A stretch of 64,000 nucleotides of DNA from Taenia hydatigena (lineage: Eukaryota > Platyhelminthes > Cestoda > Cyclophyllidea > Taeniidae). Made by a program: the position numbers and the translations under genes. Location: positions 1 through 64,000 of the forward strand of contig JADWOT020000292.1 of the NCBI GenBank assembly GCA_036345935.2, written 5' to 3'. Below the pieces are notes generated by a model. It had not been told where the DNA came from. It searched no databases and saw only the letters and a program-made list of their open reading frames with translations. Positions 1-10,949 of the stretch are shown here, in pieces; position 1 is the stretch's first letter, and each line of letters opens with the position of its first letter.

Positions 1-280
1 TGCTGAAGTTGGCCTAATTTCATTACTTGAAACACAATGGAGTTCTCTTGTCTGCGAAGTCCGCGTTTCACTTTCTCCCAATTATTGCCGATTTGCGGGT
101 ATTTGCTTTGTACACTAAATAGTAAACAATTAATTTGGATGATTTTACCAATTTAAAGCTATTTACACTTTGTTCACCACACTTTATACCACCTTTCTAT
201 TATCATATAGTTAGTCGTATCAAAACCTCTCATCTGAATGAATTTATTGCCATCTTTGCAGGCTGTGGAGAGTCTCTTAC

Positions 281-527
281 CTTTAGGATACGAATAGTTG
301 CTTTTATTGCATTGATGCAGCTCATATTTGCCAACTGATTTCGCCAAAATAGTGTCATTCCATTTACAATAAGTGATGTGAGAAGGTGAGTGATTAACCT
401 TATCCTCGGTGGTACTGATTTTAAAGTAGGGAGCGTAGACGTTGAGAGAGTAGATTAGGTACACACAGGGGAGGAGCAATGCCACTTTCCACCTTGTAGA
501 GGAGAAGGAATGAGCTGAAAGTCGCAT
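281..527 (-). CDS. First coding exon of a type II membrane protein (partial)
   Basis: An ATG at 527 opens an 82-codon exon ending at a good splice donor (AAAG|GTAAGAGA, intron from 280 downward). The product has a short basic cytosolic tail, a hydrophobic segment at about residues 13-31 (VALLLPCVYLIYSL) and then a lumenal stem with three possible N-glycosylation sites (WNDT, CNKS, SNYS). This is the layout of a Golgi glycosyltransferase and would match the other transferases here, but the exon carries no family-defining motif. The remaining exons would lie left of the window. It could be any single-pass type II protein; the glycosyltransferase assignment is inferred from context only. Confidence 0.45.
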
Positions 528-2624
528 TGGTTAGAATGGAAATGAGTTACTTGTGATTTGATGAAGAGCTTATATCGTTGTTGTGTGCTCACAGCCCATT
601 CACTGTGAGCTATAACGCTTCACCCTTCGCTGTGATAGGATGGTGTGCCAGTGATACTTGATGCTTGAGTGGTTGCGTGTGCTTCACTTTGTCATCCAAT
701 GGTGCGATTGTTGAGTACAAGTAGAAGCTTTTTTATGGTTGTGTGCCCATGCACGCCCACACACACAATTCAATTCACTCACAGACTGAGGCATCACACT
801 CTGCACTCTGCACATCCCGATTTCCCTGTCCCCACGGCAGCATGATTTCCTTGTCATTTCTTCACCATTGTGATTAAATCACCTTGGGTAAGATGAGTCT
901 CATGTGAAAAGGAATTTGGGAAAGGTCAGTAGCAATCCATTCACGACCATGCAGACACAGGGTGACCTACCGCCGCCAAGTGCCAATCACGTCGGCCTCC
1001 TTCATTTCACCTTTAACCGCACTTACGACAGGTCAATTATATGCCTTAAGGAATTATTTCCCGAGCACTAATCTCTGTTAATGGCTTACGGTTGTCCGTC
1101 ACGTAACTAGCAGAACTCTGTAGTAGTGGTGCTATTCTTGGGACGGCACTAACCAACTGGACTTTGATGGCCGTCTTTCCACTAGGGGAATTTGGTAAGC
1201 AACAACTAGCCACTTCCAGAAACGCTGACGTGCCGAAAGCAATCGCATTGTAGTGGAATTTCATTTGCCTTCAAGCAGTGCCAACTTGAAAGATTGGCTT
1301 AGACAATGCGTGAAATTTTGCACGGAATGCGCAATAATTGCTCTGCGGCACCCTTCGTGGTGGTCCCGGCGTCATAGTCATGCAACTACACTGTTGACCA
1401 ATTGATGCTGTTACGCTCAAGTCTAATTTAGGCCTGTTTCTTTTAATCTATTTCCTTTTTCGTTAGTCTGATCATGTTCAATGTTTACTTTTGCAAGGCC
1501 ATTAATGACTACCTTATGGTTGATTGAAGTAATGTCTACTTTTAATCCTTTGATAGTGTATGCCACGCACGGGAACAGAGGACGATAGTTGAAGCAAGAA
1601 GAAGAAAACCACTTTTTAATCAATGCCTCGGATGAATATTTCTCAAAGCGACTCTGATAACATCACAAAACATGGCCAAGTAGACTATTTGACGGAGTCT
1701 TCCTACAGGTGTGTTCGATGCTGGATGAACTGTTTGCTGTGAAACAGGCACTCCAAGTAGAGGTCGCATGTGCTGCATGAAACGGAACATAGTGATGGCG
1801 TTTGACTGAAGAAAGCACTACTTTTAATGTCCCACTAGCACCAGCAGCAAAATGGACGCTGTTTTACCCATTTACTTGCATTAACTGATGGAGGTGCCAA
1901 CATTGTTTGAAATTGGGAGTTGTGAGTTGATGGGGCGCTGTGTGCGTCAGAGCAGCCAACGTCCACCTTGTTGACATCTCTAGCAAATGAGAAATGTCTA
2001 TCTCAGAGGAATGAAGTGAGACGACGCTTGTTACGCACCCTCTCCAACCGCCACACCCATCAGGTCGCTTACTGAATTCACTTGTAGTCTTCCACGCTTT
2101 TTAGCACAAAAGCGCAGTTTTTCCTTTTCCACTACTTCAGCCCGGCACTGGACGTGCATGTTGCCAGCAATTTGCTGTCACAAGTGGCTACTCCTACCCA
2201 ACTAAATAGGCCAACTTCAATTGATTGCTATTTATGTCTTACACTACAAAAATATGCAAGAATATTTGGGAGCAGTATAAAAATTGTCAAATTAGATTCG
2301 TAGCACGCAACTCTTCCTTTGCCCAAAATAATGCATGGACAAGATGAGTGGACGTGATCGTGCCTCCTAACTTTGCAATCTACTTGCTAGTTCCTAATAT
2401 TTTGCGTGAGGATCGTCTAAGGCTTTTTCGGATCTTAAAAGAATGATATGGCTTTCGAACATATTTTGGTGCAGTTAGACTTACCCTTGAGATTGATTTA
2501 ATGCCGGCTACCGGCGTACGTGACGAAGAACTTTGATTTAGATTGAGTTAGCATGTGAGAAAACCAACTTGAGAACTTCTCGGGTGGACGACTCATTGTT
2601 TAGCGAACAAGTCGCAGCAGCACT
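528..2624. other. Intergenic, no supported gene
   Basis: Only short open frames without recognisable motifs on either strand. A small AT-rich stretch near 2230-2340 and CA/CAC-rich patches near 745-830 are the only texture. I see no RNA gene. Confidence 0.5.
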
Positions 2625-2628
2625 TATG

Positions 2629-2845
2629 TAGCGTCCCAAGGCTCTCTCGAAGGCGAAAGAAGGCAGAACGCTAGGGCAGAGTATAGATATATATATTCAA
2701 CGGACAGAGGAAAATAGGCTGCTGGAATGACCCGGAGGACACCCCACGCAGCTAGGGTGGTACGGCCACCTCTGTGACCTAGACCGAAACCAGTAGTTCC
2801 AACAAACAAGGTACTACACATAACTGGCAAATCGATATCCTCAAC
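2629..2845 (+). repeat. LTR-like repeat, copy 1
   Basis: About 217 bp beginning TAGCGTCCCAAGGCTCTCTC, with a TATA-like run (GTATAGATATATATATTC) followed by AACGGACAGAGG and GGCTGCTGG. Related copies lie at 47618-47856 (opposite strand) and 60658-60739 (same strand, truncated). The promoter-like core and the downstream copy's position 3' of a Gypsy integrase suggest a solo LTR or LTR fragment. No target-site duplication could be confirmed. Confidence 0.45.
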
Positions 2846-2916
2846 TCTTGTGTTTCACATCGCATTGCTAAACAATTAGGCGATTTTGTAAAAAGTTTTC
2901 GCTTGAACGGATCGCA

Positions 2917-3614
2917 ATGCGAATTTATTGCCGAAAAGTAAATATTGTAAGAGCGGCTGTTATTTCGCTAAAGGCCGCTTTTACTTTGTGCATCGCTATT
3001 TCACCGCTATTGACTTGCCTCCTCACCCAAGATGCCAAAGGGATGCTTTAGGTGGTTAAATCTTCAAATATTTCATCAGAGGTTCCAAATTGTCGGCAAA
3101 GGGTACACGAAATAGCCACAGCGCTAACACGAGTGGTGCACCAAGACATGGTACGGATAGCTCACCTGATGCGAATATTCCATAGGAAGAACAATTGCCA
3201 CTGCATTCATGCTGATTCGCGGTCCTTCCAGTAGTTTGTGGAAGCTTTGAAGGGCATAGCGGCGTGTTGTAGTGCAAACGCTGGGCTTGCACCACAAAAC
3301 CAAGAAGCTGAAATGGAGAAGGGTAATGACAGGGCTCTGAAACCTCAGCTGATTTTAAAAACAAGCCCCTCAAAGACACGTCCCATGGAAGTACCTTACC
3401 GAATTTGATGGGACAGACTCTAACTGGTTCAAATCTCATTGAATCACTTCCAAGTAATGGCGACAGGCACTGGGTGGAGAATGCAATATCACCACTTGGG
3501 ATAAGCCTGTGCCGTTCTTTTCACTTTCACACCCAAATATTTTCATTTAAATGCATCACACAATTTCAGGCCACACGGCACAAGGGCTTTATTTCCTCGA
3601 TGCAACGATTTTAA
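2917..3614 (+). pseudogene. Decayed GT14 (core-2 type beta-1,6-GlcNAc transferase) gene
   Basis: Reading from an ATG at 2917, a hydrophobic N-terminus (about residues 12-35) is followed by an in-frame TAG at 3049-3051. The same frame then gives IATALTRVVHQDMVRIAHLM and RKNNCHCIHADSRS, matching the first conserved block of the better preserved copy at 62373-63587. A second stop lies at 3232-3234. Further on, other frames give WKYLTEFDGTDS, GSNLIESLPSNGDRHWVENA and, after a probable intron ending TTTCAG at about 3567, ATRHKGFISSMQRF. These correspond in order to WKYLINLVGQDF, NGSNLIESL and ATWFKGSIYGAYRREF of the other copy. About 16 codons are missing after WKYL..., and the C-terminal half is absent. 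The retained intron position indicates duplication rather than a processed retrocopy. Confidence 0.8.
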
Positions 3615-3749
3615 GGAGACGTCTTCAAGTATCGCCATAAAAAGGAAATCAACTTCTCATAGATAAAAGTAGTCACAAATTATTGTCCTTCGCGCGAATG
3701 CATTTGTTTTGGTCGGTTTTAAGCAAAGATTGCCTTGTGATGTGCAGAG

Positions 3750-3857
<108 letters not shown>

Positions 3858-4286
3858 CGGTGAGTGACCGCTGGACTACGATGTGAATGTAAAGGCGAAG
3901 TGAGTCCAATGTTGTCTGATTCAGTAGCCGTTCAGAGACCTGGTTACATGTCGATACCTTCTGCCGCCTTGTGTACTTCGTGAAGTAGTCATTTATTTTT
4001 AATTTCTTACCGTTTTCAGCAGACGAATCCCCTTGGTGAAACTTAAATTCGGGTGTGTTTATTCCGCAATTCAGCTTTTATTGGCAATAACAATGGATAC
4101 TTGTGTCATTCCTGTCAACACAATCAATGGAAATCAAAAACCTCCTCAACACGGACGACTTTCAATGACCAGGGCACCAGCCAGTTGTGATTCAATTTGT
4201 CATAATGTAATACCTACGCATGATGGGGACCAATTGTCCCCTTCTTACACCATCTGCTAGGTACCTAACGGATTTAATTCACCTTC

Positions 4287-4900
4287 GTGGCTATAATAAT
4301 TCGAGATAGCAAAAGATCTACAAGACACTATTCGACTCTGAACCTACTTGACGGCCTCATCTTCGAGTGTAGCGCGTTAAATGCCGCCACAAAGCACAGA
4401 TTAATCCATATTGCGCATAATTACTTTACCTTCGGAGCAGTGAACCACTTTTACATTCACACAATTTGCCATTATCTAAGCAACCTCCACAAATTGGAGA
4501 TGGCTTTTCAAAACCGTTGCTTAGAACCACTGATTGTTTCGGTATAAGCCAAGTTGACATGCATACCACTTCACTCGGTCCTAAAAACTCACCTGCGTCG
4601 TTCCATGTATGCTCAATGATCTATGATTAAGCACTCAAGTGCCGACAATCAACCAGAATTACTGGTAGGGCAGAACGCGGATGCAATCGGTACCATAGTT
4701 TTCAAAACAAAATCAAGTAGTAGCAAACAGGTCGAATTACTTAGCATTGAATTCCTGCACAGATTCTCTATACGGCAACAGGGCGCCGGTGGTGCTTTGT
4801 TTGCCAGCCCCGATTTTCATGCGAGTCTCATCGAGTGGGGGAATAGATGGGCCTGTAGTACCATGAATCAGCTTCAAACTGGCAAGTTGTAAGACCTTGC
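4287..4900 (+). repeat. Dispersed repeat module p, copy 1
   Basis: Matches the reverse complement of about 46390-47010. Landmarks are TTAAATGCCGCCACAAAGCACAG near 4378 and the block ending near the start of module z (4900), including GGCGCCGGTGGTGCTTTGTTTGCC. No transposase or reverse transcriptase signal is visible, so the class is unknown. Confidence 0.65.
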
Positions 4901-5345
4901 GTGTGAAATGCACACGTGGGTAGGACAATGCTAAAACTTCATTTTAGGTTGCGTAGATGAGAAATACTTGGAATGGCGAACTGGACCAAATAGCTCCTCC
5001 CCCAACAAGGCAACTGATCGACTACGACACTCGAAACAAAGCCGGTGGTAGTGGTGCAGTCAGGAGCGAGGTCATGAATAGACCCTCATTCACTTAATTA
5101 ATTCCATCCAGTTTGCAGTTGCTCTGCGTAAACTGACGAGTGCAGATTGACGCTACTTAGTCATTAAGGCATCATTGTCATGCCGTTCCAACGTGCATTA
5201 GTCAGTGTCTGACTGCTTAAATTTAATTAAGTGGAAGGGAGCACTTCGTTTTTATGATCTGACAGCATCACACAGTGTATGGTGTTCATCATCATCATCA
5301 TCATCACCATCACCATCACCATCATCATCATCATCAACATTATCT
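4900..5345 (+). repeat. Dispersed repeat module z, copy 1
   Basis: Begins GTGTGAAATGCACACGTG and continues through TTCATTTTAGGTTGCGTAGA, GGCGAACTGGACCAAATAGC and TTAAGTGGAAGGGAGCACTTC to the CAT-rich tract. Homologous copies: 19690-20340 (minus orientation), 40680-41390 (plus) and a short piece at 46270-46400 (minus, joined to module p as here). Non-coding as far as I can see. Confidence 0.7.
5287..5337. repeat. (CAT)n/(CAC)n imperfect trinucleotide tract
   Basis: Run of CAT with interspersed CAC triplets at the end of module z. The equivalent place in the 19.97 kb and 41.08 kb copies carries short, differently arranged ATC/GAT runs, so the tract varies between copies. Confidence 0.9.
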
Positions 5346-5639
5346 GTAAGCGAAAAGGTCCTGGACGGTGCATCGCCTTTTCCCCTTGTGGAATGGGAAT
5401 TCTCTTGAATCGTTGAGGACGACATGGTGACTGGTTCTTTGTTGGCACACATCTTGCTCCCATTGCCATCCGCATGCAGCATCATCGCACGACAGATCGC
5501 ACCGTTATGGAGGTGGATTTGGGAACCAACAGGCGATTTGAGGAGTAGCTCACTTTGCAGGAGGTTGATTACCGTCTCACATCTTCGTGAGTCAGATTGT
5601 ACCAGTCTAGTCAATCTTGGCATCGCCTTCTGTACAAAT

Positions 5640-8600
5640 TCAGCTATTACGATACTCTTGACGATTTATTTGCACATAAATGCCTACATATTACTTGATG
5701 TTGAGGCCAAACTCTGCTTTGTGGACCCACCAATGGAATGGGTCCGGGTGAAGCACTGGATTCTCAAAGCTCGGTACAACTCATTAGGACTGTTAAGGAA
5801 TCTTTTCAGCGTTGAGTTGGTACACCAGAAGTCACTTCATTGCTAACTATTTGACACCGATGCTAAATTGTCGTGGGACAGGATGCTCCACCTCAATTTC
5901 GGAACTGAATTCTTGGTAAGGCCGCATGCTCCCACCAATTGGACCCGAGTTTTGATTTAGAAGTAGATTTTTTCGCGTCGGAGTGTTAAGCTATCTTTGA
6001 CAAGAAACTTGGTTCCCGCCTGCACACACTTGATGTGTCGTTGTTTTGCGACTTGATTAATGCCACTTGGAACACGTCGACGCACACCACATCGGCTGTC
6101 ATTAGTAGGAGAAAATGGGATGCATTAGTTGCTACGACAGCATCTCCTTTTCACAGTTGAAGGTCCAACCGATAGTCTGTTGCCGAGGTGAGTTGAAGAT
6201 CAGCGTCTACTTGCCAAAGTATGCCTTCAGTTCAGTCCCGTAGCCATGGAAGTTTCTCATTAGGTTAATTGTTAAAGATTTGGGAAAGCAAGAGTAGTGA
6301 AGCCTTACCATTCAGAAAAAGGGTTGGGAAATCGATGCACTAAGGCCGAAAGTTTTCTCTATTCGTCAGCATGAAGAACAACAACCTTTCTGCATCAGCA
6401 TGTGAGACGGTTCTTATGCGTTGTCAACTTCAACGAAAAGAGAAAGGCTCAGCATGCACCCTATTCAGCCGCCGCACACATGAGGCCGTCCATACACCAA
6501 GTAGTTGAGAGAACGCAAATTTTCGACTGAGGTACACAAGAAATCGGCAAAGCAGTGTCTACGAAGCATCGTTTTGATCAATTTAATTTGAACAAAAGCG
6601 AAAATCTGCACATCAGACGTTCAGGCTAACACTGAATTTGGGTGTTATGCCATTTATGTTGGCCAAAGTAATGAGCGTTTCTGGAAGCGTTAGATTGCAA
6701 AATGGAAGCACAGCATGTGGGATGGAAAAGGAAATTCTTCAGAATAAGGAATGGCATAAAGGACTAAAGTGCTTGAGTACAGCTTCAGCGGTAAAATGAC
6801 TTTTCTGTTCTTAGGGCTTGCGTTAGGTTCGGCTGAAGTAGTTCATCGAAACTTTTGCGTGCTATTAGGCTGTGCTCATTTGGAACGAATCATTATCTAC
6901 TGTTCTCTTGCAGTCTATCAGCACGGTTAAGCATGTAAGGCAAAAGGTCAGGCTCCAGTGGGGGTAAAATGCATTTATTACTTGATAAAATCTCACTAAT
7001 GCGTTCAAAATGACCAAAGTGACTGTTACGATTAGTCTTAACTCCACTTGATGCTACATCACAAACCGCGTTGAAATACGAGGCGTTTTCGTTGACTGGA
7101 TTGTAAAAATGGGCTGAAACAGTGCCTTTACAAAGTCCAATCAGCTGTGGTTTGTTTGGGGTACAGTATCAAAGACTAAATTCTTCACAGCCCATCTGAG
7201 CAGTTCGGCTCAGTGTTGCAATTGCTTCGCTGCCGAATGATATCTTGAACCTGCGCAGTCATGTTTTGCTTAGGAAGTAGGTGGCCATACAGATGTTTCA
7301 TCTTATTACGTTGTGTTCGCCATCAATTTCAAAGACGGAAAAGATAAAAGCCAGAGTAACTGGGTTAGAATTTGAGCGAGAATGATAAAGTGGTGGAAAT
7401 TGGACTATTGCAGCAGTAGATCACTCACAAGTTTTTTTTGGGTAGACCGCCCATTGCATGCGGGCATTTTTTGAAGGAGCATTCATCATTGCTTATTATT
7501 CATTTAAGCCTACCTTCCCTTTCCTTGCTCCTCACCTAAAAACGTAACCAGAAATGTAAACAGTGGATAAATATCCTCAGAAGAAGCAAAAAGTGGTCAC
7601 TCAAGGTAAGCGCCTTGTATGGGAAAGTAAAAAAAAGATCAAGTAAGCTAAACTAGCTGGTTGCACAAATGGGATTCACGTAGAATGTGCTCCGGGACAC
7701 TTATATGTTGGGAATGAATTAAATCGCCCATAACGTTTGATTTGCCTGCCATCCCAGAACAGCGCTTTTGATGACTATGGTGGGGTCGTGCTCCTTGTCA
7801 CCACGGCAAACAGTCCGAGTGGGCAATTGTAATTTGGCATCTGGCGATGCGAAAAGGCAGTCGTCATTACAGTCTTACTCCTGCCTTGTCTGACTATATT
7901 GCAATGACTAGCAGAACTGACCAGAGGTGGGCCACTGTGCATCTCACTACGTGTATAATCTTCAGTGAAACACGTTGCATGGTCCTGATCGCAAGAGTGA
8001 AAAAGGATATAAAAACGCGTTATGGCATTGTATGACATGACAGGACATCGCTTCTGCTTTTACAAATGGCAAAATATAACTAGAGACTCCAAATGGTTGA
8101 TTTACGTAAGCCTGTAGGATAGTTTTGGAATTCAAGGATCCCGGTGGGAAAATTGAAAAGTCGGCTGGAGCAAATAATTTTGCCGATGAATTAAAAAGAG
8201 GAAATAAAAATTTTCTAATACTTAAGGACAAATAGCGGCTAAACTTAATTAGAGGTTCCAAAAAATGAACACTTGACGAGTCCAAAGTGAATAGTGCAAA
8301 AAAGTTGCTTTAGCGCTACTTGTATCTTACAACAACAAGCAAGATTCGTCCAACTCGATTTATCATTGACTAACTGAAACTAGCAAATGCTTATTCCCAA
8401 CGAAAGAGGAGTCTCCTCCAAATGGCGCATGAGCATCTGGTGATCTGTAACGTCACCGCACAAATTCGACCTCCACGAACCTAAATAAACTAATTTAAAC
8501 ATTGATAAGGCATGTCCTTAGCTTCAGTGTACTTTTTGGCCCTAGTTGCAAAGCAATCGAGTCTGAAATGCAGCAAATAACTTTGGGTGCTTCAAAGTTG

Positions 8601-8881
8601 GAGAAAAGTGGCGCAGACCATAGTAGAGAGCACCGTGTCGATGAAATAAACATGCGATCCCCCATGTTATAAGGCATAAAGACAACAGAATGCGTTCGAT
8701 TACTTTTGACTACCAAGTGGCCTTTATGGTGAATGCTTCAGCAGTAAGTGGAAAATGAATGCCACAAATAGGCCTCTTCAATTGCACAACATTAAACGTT
8801 GTAGGGTCTCCTCGATAGCTTAACTGAGCCCTTCCATGAAACTTGTCAATTTGGGATGAGCAGATGGAATGGTCAACTCAC
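5640..8881. other. Intergenic, no supported gene
   Basis: About 3.2 kb with only short, motif-free open frames. If the GT31-like gene starting at 9283 continued, its later exons should lie here on the minus strand, but I could not recognise any. Confidence 0.45.
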
Positions 8882-9283
8882 ATGATCCACAGTCTGTCCC
8901 TTCTTAACTCTCTCCACAATGCTCTTCAGTGGTACATCCTGAGGATAGGTCCAGTATATTTCCGGATACCTCGTCTTTTCCCACATTTCAGCGGGCAGGT
9001 ACGCAAGGTCATCAAAGGTGACAGACTCTCCTTTTTCCGTCCTTGGTATTCGAAACAGCTTTGTCAGGCTATATTTGGGTGGCGAATGCTTGCCGGATTC
9101 CCCATTTGATCGTACGCAGATGGTTAGATTGGACATGCCCTCAAAGGACATGTTGACTGGTCTTTCGGGTGGCCGCTTACAGGCGGAACTATCCTGACGT
9201 TCGTTGGCGAGGAGTAAGAAGATGGAGGCAAAGGTGAATGAGAAGATGCAGATGAGCACTGGCCTTGAGTACCAATAGCGCAT
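8882..9283 (-). CDS. First coding exon of a probable GT31-like glycosyltransferase (partial)
   Basis: ATG at 9283, 134 codons in phase, ending at a consensus donor (GATCAT|GTGAGT). A short tail is followed by a membrane anchor at about residues 8-26 (VLICIFSFTFASIFLLLAN), then a stem with NMS and NLT glycosylation sites. It ends YWTYPQDVPLKSIVERVKKG QTVDH in two consecutive parts. The pattern 'PLxxIVxxVxxGxxVD' before the first catalytic exon is what I associate with flatworm beta-1,3-galactosyltransferase-like proteins (GT31), but the DxD-bearing catalytic domain is not in this exon and I found no later exon. It may be an orphan first exon or a gene with long introns. Confidence 0.45.
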
Positions 9284-9289
9284 CTTTTG

Positions 9290-10584
9290 AAAAGTGTGAA
9301 TGGTGTCAGGCTTTAACGGCTCTAACTTAAGTATTTGTAGCGATGGGTGATACCCATTGGTTAGTCGAATGTCTCAGTGACAAAACTGACTAACCCAGCA
9401 GTAGAATAAGGAAAAATGGAGTTTTTACAACGAAACTAGTTGGGACTGCCTAAATAAATATGGTCCGATTGTGCATGTGAAAAGCTCACGGATATTTAAG
9501 CAAGAATCGAGGGGTTTTTGAAAGGAATCTTACGATTCCAATTAATGGGCATGTTTTTTCATGAAAATCAAAGTGTTGTGTCCTAATCATCAAAAATAGC
9601 ACTATTTGTGGCTTAAAATGCGCAAATGAATGCAATCTAATGGTTTTCATTTTGGCGTGTTCCTTTCGCTTATGCTGCACACAGCCGAATTCCCTGAATG
9701 AAACGTCACTTTTCCAATGCTAGACTACTTAGTGTGACTTTCGAAAACGCCACAAAGTGGTACACTGTGACTGCTGTTTTCGTATCACTTTGCCTGTAGA
9801 CTTACATGTGTGCCTCCTTCATGTGCTTATGGCTACACATGCTCTTTTGCACTTGTCTGTTCTCTTCAAAGAATTTCCGGGAGAGAAAGGGTTTTACACA
9901 ACTGGCGAACAGACAAACGCAGAAATGCGCGGTGTAGACAGGCTTGACCGCGACAGGTTGAACTGCCCATGCCAAAGATACAAATCGCTCATCATCATAA
10001 ATGGTGAAATTGGTACTAAAAGATAAGAAATGATGCAACACACAGCAAGAACCAATAAGGGATGGTATTGAAGGAACAGTCAACACGTTTTGTTGCCACA
10101 AAATGGAGCACACACCACCAGCATTTGGACGAATTGGGTTGTTGTTTTAATCGCCGAAGGCAAAACCACGCGCAGACTAAAATGCATTGCATGTGAGGCT
10201 TTGCTTTCAACTCAGCTGAACTGTTTGCCACATGACTTGGCTCGGGCTGGATGTAATCAGGGCAGCTTGTAAAAGTGGACGTGGATTTGCTCGACTTTTT
10301 CGTTTACTGAAACCAATTGGGACGCATTACCAAATCTAAACTATTTGACAAAATTCTAAGAGGCTGTCAAGCGTTCGTCAGTGTGAGTGAGGAATGGTGC
10401 CAAAACTAGTTGAAACTGGGATAATGCCCTTCAGTGTACCAGTGGGGAGTAGTATAAATACTTGCTTTCAGCTTTTGTCTACCTTAGTCTACCATTTACA
10501 ATACTCAATCAGATGCGTTAGAATAGGGAAGACTACCCACCATTCCGTGGCCAATAACTTTGTCGTGCCCTTTCACTGTCATGG

Positions 10585-10586
<2 letters not shown>
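9290..10586. other. Intergenic, no supported gene
   Basis: Open frames on both strands of about 9757-10272 overlap each other antisense and show no family motif. Confidence 0.4.

Positions 10587-10645
<59 letters not shown>
10587..10645. repeat. (CTG)n trinucleotide repeat
   Basis: About 19-20 CTG units. Poly-Ala (plus) and poly-Ser (minus) frames across it are consequences of the repeat and are not supported as genes. Confidence 0.95.
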
Positions 10646-10949
10646 ATGACTAGCTTTGATGTGCGGTGGTCTCAATCGAAACCCGTTCTGCAATGAAGAG
10701 GAATTTACACTTCTTACCACCAGGAAGAGTGGCTCACACCATTCCCTGCACTACAAATAACAAATTTCCACCATCGTCTTTGCCAATGATGAAGTTGACT
10801 GGCCTTCATATGCATTCGGCCCCAAGCATTGGTTGCACCAACTACCAAATATCTCCGCGTACAAGTTCGACCGCTACATTTTGGGAATGGGAATGATTTT
10901 ACGTTGCAAAATGTGCGACTGACGATTGGATTTGCGGACATCAATTCTG

